Source: Halothermothrix sp. (lineage in GTDB: Bacteria; Bacillota; Halanaerobiia; DY22613). Taken from it: 64,000 nt of DNA. A program made the translations under genes and the position numbers. Positions 26,143-35,157 of this stretch are shown piece by piece; position 1 is the stretch's first letter; the number at the start of each line of letters is the position of its first letter. A model generated the notes under the pieces. It ran no database searches. It had not been told where the DNA came from and saw only the letters and a program-made list of their open reading frames with translations. The stretch spans positions 186,001 to 250,000 of the forward strand of contig JAENYK010000006.1 of NCBI GenBank assembly GCA_016841825.1. Reading direction: 5' to 3'.

Positions 26143-26241
26143 GTGATTAATAAATATTGGAATCTGGATGGTCTTAGTTATGAGAACAGCGCCGAACTGC
26201 GTAATGATCTGGACTATATGCCTGTAGAACCAGAGTATTAA
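26143..26241 (+). CDS. RiPP precursor-like peptide 4
   Basis: A 32-residue peptide downstream of the enzyme: MINKYWNLDGLSYE, ten residues, YMPVEPEY and stop, thus almost no tail. It shows that YMPVEP itself may be the end of the core. GTG start with AAGGAGGTG upstream. The upstream region repeats that of peptide 1 (ATAGTGGGAAATATT), consistent with duplication. Confidence 0.72.
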   Translation: MINKYWNLDGLSYENSAELRNDLDYMPVEPEY

Positions 26242-26383
26242 TTAATCGGGAGATTGCGCTGGTATGGGTATCTCACTATTTTTCAATTAGTCTAATGTTT
26301 ATTAAAAAGTACAGAACTTTTTTCTGTGCTTTTTAATTGTACTATCCATATATTTCGTCAAAAATTTTGTGTGAAATAAAACA

Positions 26384-26436
26384 TATCCCGAAAAATAATC
26401 ATCCCAGGTTGACAGTGATAATTATTTTTCGGGATA
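26384..26436. terminator. bidirectional hairpin between peptide locus and degV
   Basis: A 16-bp perfect stem: TATCCCGAAAAATAAT (26384-26399) pairs with 26421-26436. The A/T-rich arms provide a U-run in both directions. Confidence 0.65.
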
Positions 26437-26487
26437 CCTGTTTTTATCTAAAAGATAAGTGGATTTTGCAGAATATCAGACGTAAGA

Positions 26488-27339
26488 TTAGTCTTCTACA
26501 AGCAGCACTCCCACCAATCCTGGCCCGCTATGGACACCTGCTACTGGACTAATAGCTCCTCCATAGCAAACAGAGATAGCATTTGTTTCCCGGGCAAACT
26601 CTTCGGCAATCTGTTGTCCTTCTGCTTTTGCTGCACCACTCATGACAGATATCTGACATTTATTTTGAGCCAAAATATTCTGCCCAATCTCCTTCAAACG
26701 CTTTAGTGAACGTTTTCGCCCTCTGACTTTGTCGACTGTGTAATATTTACCATCAGATTCACCGATGGAGATGATGGGTTTAATATTTAAGATGTCTCCA
26801 ATGGTTCCTACAACCCGTCCGATTCGTCCACCTTTGACTAAGTATTCAAGGGTTCCTACAACAAAGAAAAGATGCATTTTTTTCTTCATTATCGGAAATG
26901 CAGCAATTATCTCCTGAAAATCCTTCCCAGCCTGGATCATCTTTCCACATTCTTCGACCAAATATGCTTCACCCAGAGAGATGGATTTAGAGTCATAGAC
27001 GTAGGATTGAATATTCGGATAGCTTTGACTTACCAGGGTAACTGCATTATGGATTCCGGAAAGACCAGAAGATAAGGTGACAATTATTGCATGGGTATAA
27101 CCCTCTGTCTCTAGTCTTTTGTATAGATCATGCATGTCTTTCAATGAGGGTAATGCTGTGGTAGGTACTTCTATCTTTAGCCTGTCATACACATCTTCAG
27201 GGGTGATCTCGATTCCATCCACATACTCTCGATCCTTATAGATAATTTTAAAGGAGAGGACCTGGATATTATATTTTTCAATTATTTCTGGGCTCAGATC
27301 ACTGGTAGAGTCTGTGATTAATGCAATCTTGCTCATCAT
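26488..27339 (-). CDS. DegV family fatty-acid-binding protein
   Basis: A 283-residue DegV/FakB-like protein that binds a fatty acid and, in Firmicutes with FakA, presents it for phosphorylation. The N-terminus KIALITDSTSDLSPE is the family signature, the serine of TTALPSL and the SSGLSG motif line the lipid site, and HSGPGLVGV ends the protein as usual. AGGAGG precedes ATGATG. No fakA is adjacent. Confidence 0.9.
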   Translation of the reverse strand: MMSKIALITDSTSDLSPEIIEKYNIQVLSFKIIYKDREYVDGIEITPEDVYDRLKIEVPTTALPSLKDMHDLYKRLETEGYTHAIIVTLSSGLSGIHNAVTLVSQSYPNIQSYVYDSKSISLGEAYLVEECGKMIQAGKDFQEIIAAFPIMKKKMHLFFVVGTLEYLVKGGRIGRVVGTIGDILNIKPIISIGESDGKYYTVDKVRGRKRSLKRLKEIGQNILAQNKCQISVMSGAAKAEGQQIAEEFARETNAISVCYGGAISPVAGVHSGPGLVGVLLVED

Positions 27340-27392
27340 ATATTCCTCCTAAATTTTAAGTTTTGGAATCAAAGCCATTAATAGCGAAATCT

Positions 27393-28151
27393 TTATTCTT
27401 TAAAACGTTTTTGAATGGTAAAGCCCATTAATAATCCTAGAATGATTAAGAGTAAGCCCAGAAAATAGCCAAAGGTCTGGGAACTAACCAGATTTCTTAC
27501 CAGAAAAATTGATCCAATTGCTCCTAATACTCCAACGGGTAGTAAAAACCATTCATTTTTGCTGCCAAAGAAATAGAACTGAAATAATCCAAAGGCAATA
27601 GCCAGGACAAAAATTGGCCATAACCTGGCAAGATAGACGAAATCGGTATATACTCCATGGAATAGAAGCACTCCACTGATGGTCAGGATTCCTCCTGGAA
27701 TTAGCAGACTGAGGTTAGTTTTTCCCCGCATCGGATTGGTAAAATATGAAGCTTCAAAAGCAACTCCCGGTGCCAGGACAAAAATTGGCCAGAGATAACC
27801 CCAGGAGAAGTCAACTATTGATAATTGATTCAAAAAAATCATCACCCCGATAGCGATAAAAGAGAGTCCGATAACCTGAAAGAAACCAGGACCAATAGTT
27901 GCGAAAATAGCATTTAACATATTACGAATACTGGGGGCATCTTTAGCTAATTGAACCATAAATTCTGCTCGTACTTGTTTAGCAATATTTTTGGGATTTC
28001 CCAGAGAATCGGCTAATTCTTCTTCACTGCGTCCATCTTGAATACCGCCATTGAAATACTCCTCAAAATCATATAAGATATCATGAATCTCTTCAGATGG
28101 TATCCCCCGTAAGTTCTGTCTTAACTTAGTTAAGAATTCTTTTTTACGCAT
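27393..28151 (-). CDS. HAAS-domain membrane protein (DUF1700-like)
   Basis: A 252-residue protein. Residues 1-85 are the helical HAAS domain ([32 protein letters not shown]), found beside PadR regulators. About six hydrophobic segments follow. It is probably a membrane partner of the PadR-type regulator encoded just upstream, with overlapping ends. ATG at 28151 is chosen because AGGTGG is 7 bases upstream of it and only 1 base from the ATG at 28157. Signal sensed: unknown. Confidence 0.78.
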   Translation of the reverse strand: MRKKEFLTKLRQNLRGIPSEEIHDILYDFEEYFNGGIQDGRSEEELADSLGNPKNIAKQVRAEFMVQLAKDAPSIRNMLNAIFATIGPGFFQVIGLSFIAIGVMIFLNQLSIVDFSWGYLWPIFVLAPGVAFEASYFTNPMRGKTNLSLLIPGGILTISGVLLFHGVYTDFVYLARLWPIFVLAIAFGLFQFYFFGSKNEWFLLPVGVLGAIGSIFLVRNLVSSQTFGYFLGLLLIILGLLMGFTIQKRFKE

Positions 28152-28467
28152 TATCATCCCACCTTTCGAGTAGCTTATTTACGCTTTTCACAAAAAAATA
28201 CCATTCTTCTGATAGTTGATCTTTCATCTGAATTCCATTAGGAGTAAGTTTATAATATTTACGCGGCGGTCCTTCCTGTGATTCCTGAAGATATGTTGTT
28301 ACATAGCCGTCATTCTTCAGGCGTCTGAGAAGTGGATAGATGGTACCTTCCGAGATGGCTATGGTCTTGGAGATATCATTAACCAGCTCATATCCATAAT
28401 AGTTCTTACGTGCCAGTAAAGAAAGTACACAAAGTTCCAGAACGCCTTTCTTGAACTGTATATTCAT
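28144..28467 (-). CDS. PadR family transcriptional regulator
   Basis: A 107-residue winged-helix regulator: [42 protein letters not shown] and PPRKYYKLT are diagnostic of PadR. Its end overlaps the start of the HAAS gene by 8 bases. An own promoter with an inverted repeat lies upstream, so autoregulation is likely. Confidence 0.93.
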   Translation of the reverse strand: MNIQFKKGVLELCVLSLLARKNYYGYELVNDISKTIAISEGTIYPLLRRLKNDGYVTTYLQESQEGPPRKYYKLTPNGIQMKDQLSEEWYFFVKSVNKLLERWDDNA

Positions 28468-28513
28468 GTCTTCACCGTCCTTTATTGGAGCATATCCGCT
28501 CTGCTAATCTGCT

Positions 28514-28545
28514 TATAGTATATCATCCAGTACTATATAATGCAA
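28514..28545 (-). promoter_or_regulatory. padR promoter with candidate operator
   Basis: On the - strand TTGCAT (28545-28540), 17 bases, TATACT (28522-28517). TATAGTA (28514-28520) and TACTATA (28531-28537) form an inverted repeat across the -10 box and spacer, a likely autoregulatory site. Confidence 0.6.
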
Positions 28546-29244
28546 GGTACTAGAGAAATATTTTTATTTTGTTATAAGTGATAGTTAGTTATCTCAAATT
28601 GGAAATAAATATTTTGTATAAAAAATCACAAAATATTCAGTCAGTTATATCCTCGAAAATCTGTACTATTTGTCGAATAGTGTCATTAAATAAAGATTAA
28701 TGTATAATTTGCTCCAAAAGATAAACCAAATACTAATTTTATAAATCTAAATGGAATTTCTAAATTATTATTAGCATATATTATTGTGGTATTGGGCAAA
28801 TTCATAAAAATTCTTGATATACTTAGGAATTGTAGATACTTTAGTATTTTAACGCTATGCTTTAAGTTAAAAATGTGAGACTAAAATATAGAATATCAGA
28901 TAAATTAAAAAATAATAATTGTATTAAATTAAATATTCTAAATATTTAGTCCAAAAACTAACTTTAATTTCTCATAGATGTTTCAAAAAATTATTTAATC
29001 TAAAAGCAGGAAGATGTCAAAACGTGTAGTATTATATATATATCAAATTTACTGTAAAAGCTAATTATTAGAGAAATCAAATACCCATTATATTTTGCAC
29101 TATTTATAATAGTTTTCAAAACACTACCCATTAAAATCTAAAATATTATGTCAGTTTCTCTGCTGCTGAAGAGTTTGGAAGGAGGGAATTTTTAGTAAAG
29201 GCTTATGTGAAAGTGCACTCAAGAACAAAAGGAGGTAATTATCA
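28546..29244. other. long AT-rich intergenic region upstream of the hydrogenase operon
   Basis: About 700 bases without a credible gene. It must contain the hydrogenase promoter. TTGATA-17-TACTTT near 28814-28842 is the best match, about 400 bases before the first gene. TGTCGAA at 28671-28677 matches a Spo0A box core. No clear riboswitch was seen. Confidence 0.35.
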
Positions 29245-29736
29245 ATGTCAGTAATGATTGAAAATCTGAATTGGGAAGAGATTAACCCTCAACTGGATGC
29301 CTTATTAGAGGAATATCATGGCGATAAGTCTGCATTAATTGAGGTTCTGCACAAAGCCCAGGAGATTGTTGGCTATCTACCAGAACCAGTGCAAGAGAAG
29401 ATTGCTGATGGGCTAAACGTATCTTTAAGTGATGTCTGCAGTGTTATCTCTTTTTATTCCCACTTTTCCACTAAACCAAAGGGTAAATATCATATAGCTC
29501 TCTGTCTGGGAACTGCATGTTATGTAAAAGGAGCACCGGATATTGTAGACAGATTGGAAAAAGAATTAAAACTAAAATCTGGAGATACCACAGATGATGG
29601 TTTATTCTCTTTAGAGATGGTTCGTTGTCTGGGAGCCTGTGGTTTAGGGCCAGTGATGACAATTAACGGTGAAGTTTATGGATTATTATCTCCGGATAAA
29701 GCTGTGACAACTTTGAAAGAGATTACTAAAGCATAG
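29245..29736 (+). CDS. hndA: hydrogenase NuoE-like [2Fe-2S] subunit
   Basis: A 163-residue subunit of a trimeric/tetrameric NAD(P)-linked [FeFe] hydrogenase. Thioredoxin-like [2Fe-2S] cysteines: CLGTAC and later RCLGAC, the C-x4-C...C-x3-C pattern of NuoE. The N-terminal helical part carries the HKAQEIVGYLPEPVQ motif of the family. AAAGGAGG precedes the ATG. First gene of a four-gene operon. Confidence 0.92.
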   Translation: MSVMIENLNWEEINPQLDALLEEYHGDKSALIEVLHKAQEIVGYLPEPVQEKIADGLNVSLSDVCSVISFYSHFSTKPKGKYHIALCLGTACYVKGAPDIVDRLEKELKLKSGDTTDDGLFSLEMVRCLGACGLGPVMTINGEVYGLLSPDKAVTTLKEITKA

Positions 29737-29756
29737 ATCCAAGGGGGGGTGAAGTT

Positions 29757-30119
29757 ATGAAGTCGATTAAAGATTTGCAAAAAATCAAGGAGCAGATGTT
29801 GGAAGAGATTCAGTTAAGGGAGAAAGATCCCGGTAACATCCAGGTAGAAGTGGGTATGGGTACTTGTGGGATTGCTTCCGGCGCCAGAGAGGTTATGCAG
29901 GCACTTTTAGATGAAGTAACTAAGCGGAATCTGACTAAAGTAAGGGTTGTCCAAACCGGTTGCATTGGTATGTGTGCGGAAGAACCATTGGTTATCATTA
30001 AGCAGCCTGGTAAAGAGGATGTAGTCTATGGTAATTTGGACGAGAATGCTGCTAGACAGATCGTTGTTCAACATCTGGTTAACGGTACACCTGCCCAGGA
30101 ATGGGTAATCAACGAATAA
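29757..30119 (+). CDS. hndB: hydrogenase HndB-like thioredoxin-fold [2Fe-2S] subunit
   Basis: A 120-residue protein, GTCGIASGAREVMQAL then VVQTGCIGMCAEEP, the four-cysteine pattern of the thioredoxin-like ferredoxin also found at the N-terminus of HndC/HydB. In the Hnd complexes it is a small electron carrier subunit. It lies 20 bases after hndA with a GGGGGGTG ribosome site. Confidence 0.88.
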   Translation: MKSIKDLQKIKEQMLEEIQLREKDPGNIQVEVGMGTCGIASGAREVMQALLDEVTKRNLTKVRVVQTGCIGMCAEEPLVIIKQPGKEDVVYGNLDENAARQIVVQHLVNGTPAQEWVINE

Positions 30120-30141
30120 TCGAAGTAGGAGGTGAGTTGCA

Positions 30142-33100
30142 TTGAAACTGTTTCGTAATCATATTTTAGTTTGTGCTGGTACCGGTTGTGAAGCTTCTGG
30201 TGGTTTAAAAGTTAGAAAAGGGTTGGTCGAGGAGATCAAAAAACGGGGATTAGAAGAAGAGATCAAAGTTGTTGAGACTGGATGCTTTGGTTTCTGTAAG
30301 TTTGGTCCGAATATGGTCATCTACCCGGAGGGAGTTTTTTATACAGCTGTCAAACCTCAGGATATTCCTGAATTGGTTGAGGAACATCTGATCAAAGGTC
30401 GGATAGTTGAACGGTTATTATTTAAAGAAGAATTGACCAAAGAGACTGGTGCTACTACTGATGAGATTAAGTTCTTTAAAAACCAGGTACGGATTGCATT
30501 GAGAAATTGTGGCCATATTAATCCAGAATCTATCGAAGAAGCTATTGCCCGGGATGTGTATTTTGGTATGGGTAAAGCTTTAACCGAGATGACTCCTGAA
30601 GACGTGGCTGATGTTATACACAAATCCGGTTTGCGCGGCCGTGGGGGCGGTGGTTTCCCTACAGGTCTAAAGTGGAAGTTTACAGCTAAAGAAGAGGCTG
30701 ATCAAAAATATATTATCTGTAATGCTGATGAAGGAGACCCAGGTGCGTTCATGGACAGAAGTATCCTGGAAGGAGATCCTCACTCTGTAATTGAAGGTAT
30801 GGTTCTCGGTGGCTATGCTACAGGTGCAACCAGAGGGTATGTATACTGTCGTGCAGAGTATCCATTGGCGGTAAAACGTCTGAAAAAAGCTATCAATGAT
30901 GCCCGGGAAAATGGTCTTCTGGGTAAGAATATTTTTGAAAGTGGATTTGATTTTGACTTAGAAGTGCGTCTGGGTGCAGGTGCCTTTGTCTGTGGTGAAG
31001 AGACTGCATTAATGAACTCGATTGAGGGTAAACGTGGTGAACCAAGACCAAAGCCGCCATTCCCTTCTGTTAGTGGTCTTTGGGGTAAACCCAGTACTAT
31101 TAATAACGTAGAAACTTTTGCTAATGTCGGTGCGATTATCAGAAACGGCTGGGAATGGTTCAGATCAATTGGAACTGAAAAGAGTCCCGGCACTAAAGTG
31201 TTCGCCTTAGCCGGTAAGATTAATAACAATGGTCTGGTTGAAGTACCAATGGGTACTAAACTGGGCGATGTTATCTTTGACATTGGTGGTGGTGTTCCTG
31301 CCGGTAAGAAGTTTAAGGCAGCCCAGACTGGCGGGCCATCAGGTGGATGTATTCCAGTTGAACATCTGAATGTTCCAATTGATTATGATTCCTTAATTGA
31401 GTTAGGGACGATGATGGGTTCTGGTGGTCTAATCGTTATGGATGACGATACCTGCATGGTTGACCTGGCCAAATACTTCCTGGAATTCGTCAAAGATGAA
31501 TCCTGTGGTAAATGTACTGCCTGCCGGATTGGTGTCACCCGGATGTTGGAGGTTCTGGATCGGATTACTAAAGGTAAAGGTAAGTTGGAAGATATTGATC
31601 TACTAATCGAGATGGGAGAAGATATTAAATTGTCTGCTCTCTGTGGTCTAGGTCAGTCAGCTCCTAATCCAGTTTTGAGTACTATTAAGTATTTTAGACA
31701 TGAATATGAACAGCATATTGTTGACAAATATTGTACAGCTTCTGTCTGTGCTACCTTGTTTAATTCTCCATGTCAGAATGCCTGTCCGGCAAATGTAGAT
31801 ATTCCAATCTATATTGATCTGATTAGAAAGGGTGACTATAAGGGCGCATATGAAGTGATTCGTGAAGAGAATCCACTGCCGCTGACCTGTGGGCGGGTTT
31901 GTAACCACCCCTGTGAGTTCAAGTGCAACCGTGCAAAGATGGATGAGCCTATTGCTATTCGTTCTCTGAAGCGTTTTGTTACTGACTATGTTCAAGCGAA
32001 TGAAGGTCACTTACCGGTTCCCCAGGTTGCCCCGGCGAACGGTAAGACTGTTGCTATCGTGGGTTCTGGTCCTGCTGGTTTGACTGCTGCTTTCTATCTT
32101 AAACGTAAAGGGTATAATGTTACTGTTTACGAGTCTCTACCAGTGTTTGGTGGTATGTTGACAGTAGGTATTCCTGAATATCGACTGCCAAAAGCTTTGT
32201 TGGCAGAAGAGATTAATACAATTCAGGCTATGGGTGTGAATATGGTAGCCAATACTACTATTGGTAAGGATATAAGTCTGCAGGAACTTCATGGTAAATT
32301 CGACGCAGTATATGTTGCTGTTGGCGCCCATGTTGAGAAGAGCATGGGATTACCGGGTGAAGACTTAACAGGATTTATGACCGGTACTAATTATTTGCGT
32401 GATCTGGCTCTGGGTAAGAAGATTGATCTGACTGGTAAGAAAATTGTTGTGGTTGGTGGCGGTAATGTGGCCATGGATGCTGCCCGCTCCAGTCGTCGTC
32501 TGGGTGCAGAGAACGTAACTATCGTTTATCGACGCGATATTAAAGATATGCCAGCTATTCCTGAAGAGATTCATGAAGCTCAACACGAAGGAATTACCAT
32601 TCTTTCAATGTGTAATCCAGTTAAAGTTGTTGGGGAAAAGGGTAAAGCTGTTGGAGTTGAATGTATTAAGATGCGTCCCGGCGACTTTGATCGTAGTGGT
32701 CGGAGAAGACCTGTTGAGATTGAAGGATCTAACTTTACTATTGAAGCAGATATCATTATACCGGCAATTGGTCAGGATATTGACGGCATGTACAATACTG
32801 GCAATGTCGTTGAAGCCAAATGGAACATGCCGGTTGTTGGTAAGAACTATATGACTAGCGTTGAAGGCATCTTCGCCGGTGGTGACTGTGTGACTGGTCC
32901 GGATACAGTGGTCAATGCAGTCAAAGCTGGTAAAGAAGCTGCCAGTGCGATAGATGAATATTTAGGTGGTAATGGTCAAGTTGTAAGTGATGCTTATGTG
33001 AAACGTGAGATCGCATACACCATCCTGGAGGAAGAATGCCCACGTGCAGGTATGCCTCTGCTTGATGATAGAGACCGTTTGTGCGGATTTACTGAAGTAG

Positions 33101-33174
33101 AACTAGGTTATGGACTTGATGCAGCACTCAAAGAAGCCGGTCGCTGTCTGCGGTGTGACGTCAAAGATAAGTAA
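30142..33174 (+). CDS. hydrogenase NuoF-like subunit fused to a GltD/NfnB-like FAD oxidoreductase
   Basis: A 1010-residue electron-bifurcation-type flavoprotein. In order: a thioredoxin-like [2Fe-2S] domain (1-90), an FMN- and NAD(H)-binding NuoF core (GLRGRGGGGFPTGLKWKF at about 165) with CGKCTACRIG for a [4Fe-4S] cluster (about 455), then from about 545 a glutamate-synthase-small-subunit domain. The latter has CQNACPANVDIP and CGRVCNHPCEFKC for two [4Fe-4S] clusters, an FAD site VAIVGSGPAGLTAA (about 637) and a second dinucleotide site VVVGGGNVAMDAA. The usual HydB/HndC has about 600 residues, so the last 460 are an addition that could bring a second pyridine nucleotide, such as NADPH. Confidence 0.92.
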   Translation: MKLFRNHILVCAGTGCEASGGLKVRKGLVEEIKKRGLEEEIKVVETGCFGFCKFGPNMVIYPEGVFYTAVKPQDIPELVEEHLIKGRIVERLLFKEELTKETGATTDEIKFFKNQVRIALRNCGHINPESIEEAIARDVYFGMGKALTEMTPEDVADVIHKSGLRGRGGGGFPTGLKWKFTAKEEADQKYIICNADEGDPGAFMDRSILEGDPHSVIEGMVLGGYATGATRGYVYCRAEYPLAVKRLKKAINDARENGLLGKNIFESGFDFDLEVRLGAGAFVCGEETALMNSIEGKRGEPRPKPPFPSVSGLWGKPSTINNVETFANVGAIIRNGWEWFRSIGTEKSPGTKVFALAGKINNNGLVEVPMGTKLGDVIFDIGGGVPAGKKFKAAQTGGPSGGCIPVEHLNVPIDYDSLIELGTMMGSGGLIVMDDDTCMVDLAKYFLEFVKDESCGKCTACRIGVTRMLEVLDRITKGKGKLEDIDLLIEMGEDIKLSALCGLGQSAPNPVLSTIKYFRHEYEQHIVDKYCTASVCATLFNSPCQNACPANVDIPIYIDLIRKGDYKGAYEVIREENPLPLTCGRVCNHPCEFKCNRAKMDEPIAIRSLKRFVTDYVQANEGHLPVPQVAPANGKTVAIVGSGPAGLTAAFYLKRKGYNVTVYESLPVFGGMLTVGIPEYRLPKALLAEEINTIQAMGVNMVANTTIGKDISLQELHGKFDAVYVAVGAHVEKSMGLPGEDLTGFMTGTNYLRDLALGKKIDLTGKKIVVVGGGNVAMDAARSSRRLGAENVTIVYRRDIKDMPAIPEEIHEAQHEGITILSMCNPVKVVGEKGKAVGVECIKMRPGDFDRSGRRRPVEIEGSNFTIEADIIIPAIGQDIDGMYNTGNVVEAKWNMPVVGKNYMTSVEGIFAGGDCVTGPDTVVNAVKAGKEAASAIDEYLGGNGQVVSDAYVKREIAYTILEEECPRAGMPLLDDRDRLCGFTEVELGYGLDAALKEAGRCLRCDVKDK

Positions 33175-33188
33175 AGGAGGGGTGAAAG

Positions 33189-34919
33189 GTGAAGCAGATC
33201 AATTTATGTATTGATGGAAAAGAAGTACAGGTTCCAGCAGGAACTACTATTCTGGCAGCCGCTGAGGTTGCAGGTAAAAAGATACCGACACTTTGTTTCT
33301 TAAAAGATATTAATGAGATTGGTGCCTGTCGAGTATGTCTTGTTGAAGTTGAAGGTGCCCGGACATTATCGGCTTCCTGTGTAACTCCTGTCTCTGAGGG
33401 CATGAAAGTACACACCAATTCTCCAAAAGTACGTCGAGCCCGCAGATTACAGGTGGAATTGTTACTCTCCGATCACGAGATGACCTGTCCAACCTGTATT
33501 CGGAATGGAAATTGTGAATTACAGCAGGTTGCAGAAGATTTAGGTATTCGGGATATTAGATTCACAGGTGGTAAGAAGAACAGTGCTCCTGTTGACAGAT
33601 CTACTCCTTCTATTATTCGGGATCCACAAAAATGTATCCTCTGTCGGAGATGTGTTAGTGTGTGTACAGCTACCCAGACCGTAGAAGCTATTGCTGCTAC
33701 TAATCGGGGTTTTGATACAGTTATTGCACCTGCCAATGGTAGAAGTCTGGCCGACTCTCCATGTGTTAAGTGTGGACAATGCGTTCTTGTTTGTCCAACA
33801 GGTGCGTTGATCGAGAGAGAATATGTTGAGGAAGTATGGGAAGCTTTAGGTGATCCTACTAAACATGTAGTTGTTCAGACCGCTCCAGCTACCAGAGTAG
33901 CCATTGGAGAGGAGTTTGGTTACGATCCAGGTAGCATTAACACTGGACAGATGGTAGCAGGATTACGGGCATTGGGATTTGACAAAGTCTTTGATACTGA
34001 TTTTACAGCAGATTTGACCATTCTTGAAGAGGGTAATGAGTTGTTGCAGAGATTAAACAATGGTGGAACTCTACCGATGATCACTTCCTGTTCACCTGGT
34101 TGGATCAATTTTATTGAATTTTTCTACGGTGATGAACTGGATCATTTATCCACCTGTAAATCACCACAGCAGATGTTCGGTGCTCTGGTTAAATCTTACT
34201 ATGCTGAAAAGTATGATCTTAATCCTGATGATATCATCTGTGTATCAATCATGCCATGTACTGCCAAGAAGTTCGAAGCTGGTCGTACTGAGATGAGTGT
34301 AACAGGTAATACTCCAGATGTGGATTATGTTCTGACTACCAGAGAATTGGCAAGAATGATCAAGCAGGCTGGCCTAAACTTTAATGAACTGCCTGAAGAA
34401 GAGTATGATGCTCCATTAGGAATCTCTACCGGTGCCGGTGTTATCTTCGGTGCTACTGGTGGTGTTATGGAAGCTGCTCTGAGAACAGTTTATGAAGTGG
34501 TTGTTGAAGAAGAACTGCCCAGTTTAGACTTTGAATTTGCCCGTGGTCTGGAAGGCGTTAAAGAGGCTGAGGTGGACTTAAAAGGTACTAAAGTTAAAGT
34601 TGCCATCGCTCACGGTCTGAGTAATGCCCGCAGACTTCTGGATCAGATCAAAGATGGTACTTCTCCCTATCACTTTATCGAAGTTATGTGTTGTCCTGGT
34701 GGATGTATCGGTGGTGGTGGTCAACCTATTCCAACCAATACTGAGATTCGTCAGAAGCGGATTGATGCCACTTATCAGGCAGACAGAGATATGCCACTTC
34801 GCAAGTCTCATGAGAATCCAGCTGTTACAACGCTGTACGAAGAGTATTTGGGTAAACCATTAGGTGAAAAATCGCATCATCTGCTGCATACTCATTATAC
34901 TAAGCGGCGGAGAAAATAA
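33189..34919 (+). CDS. hndD: [FeFe] hydrogenase catalytic subunit
   Basis: A 576-residue group A [FeFe] hydrogenase: a plant-type [2Fe-2S] domain (GACRVCLVEVEG), a His-ligated cluster (HEMTCPTCIRNGNC), a double [4Fe-4S] ferredoxin (CILCRRCVSVC, CVKCGQCVLVCP), then the H-cluster domain with TSCSPGW, IMPCTAKKFE and MCCPGGCIGGGGQ. TSCSPGW has Ser where many enzymes have the second Cys of TSCCPGW; I recall the same variant in NAD(P)-linked complexes but cannot check it here. The C-terminal small-subunit-like helix is present. AAGGAGGGG precedes the GTG start. It makes or uses H2 with the upstream subunits. Confidence 0.95.
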   Translation: MKQINLCIDGKEVQVPAGTTILAAAEVAGKKIPTLCFLKDINEIGACRVCLVEVEGARTLSASCVTPVSEGMKVHTNSPKVRRARRLQVELLLSDHEMTCPTCIRNGNCELQQVAEDLGIRDIRFTGGKKNSAPVDRSTPSIIRDPQKCILCRRCVSVCTATQTVEAIAATNRGFDTVIAPANGRSLADSPCVKCGQCVLVCPTGALIEREYVEEVWEALGDPTKHVVVQTAPATRVAIGEEFGYDPGSINTGQMVAGLRALGFDKVFDTDFTADLTILEEGNELLQRLNNGGTLPMITSCSPGWINFIEFFYGDELDHLSTCKSPQQMFGALVKSYYAEKYDLNPDDIICVSIMPCTAKKFEAGRTEMSVTGNTPDVDYVLTTRELARMIKQAGLNFNELPEEEYDAPLGISTGAGVIFGATGGVMEAALRTVYEVVVEEELPSLDFEFARGLEGVKEAEVDLKGTKVKVAIAHGLSNARRLLDQIKDGTSPYHFIEVMCCPGGCIGGGGQPIPTNTEIRQKRIDATYQADRDMPLRKSHENPAVTTLYEEYLGKPLGEKSHHLLHTHYTKRRRK

Positions 34920-34932
34920 AGCATATGATATA

Positions 34933-34967
34933 AAGAGTGCTTCTTGTTCAAAGGAGCACTCTTTTTT
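34933..34967 (+). terminator. terminator of the hydrogenase operon
   Basis: AAGAGTGCT (34933-34941) pairs with 34955-34963, followed by a T-run. Confidence 0.9.
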
Positions 34968-35062
34968 AATTTTGTAGGATGCTTCAAAATTAACTCCTTT
35001 TGTAGAAAAATACTATTGAAACAGCTCTAACAGTTTTGATGGGAGTTTAATAATTCAAATTA

Positions 35063-35091
35063 TTGACATATGACTTAAAATAATTTATAAT
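35063..35091 (+). promoter_or_regulatory. consensus sigma-A promoter of the ABC exporter operon
   Basis: TTGACA (35063-35068), 17 bases, TATAAT (35086-35091): an exact match to both hexamers and to the optimal spacing. 67 bases before the first permease. Confidence 0.9.
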
Positions 35092-35157
35092 TAAATAAAA
35101 AACCAAATATAGTTAAATAAAAAAATAGTTTAATTAGAAAAGGAGGATCCGGTAACA

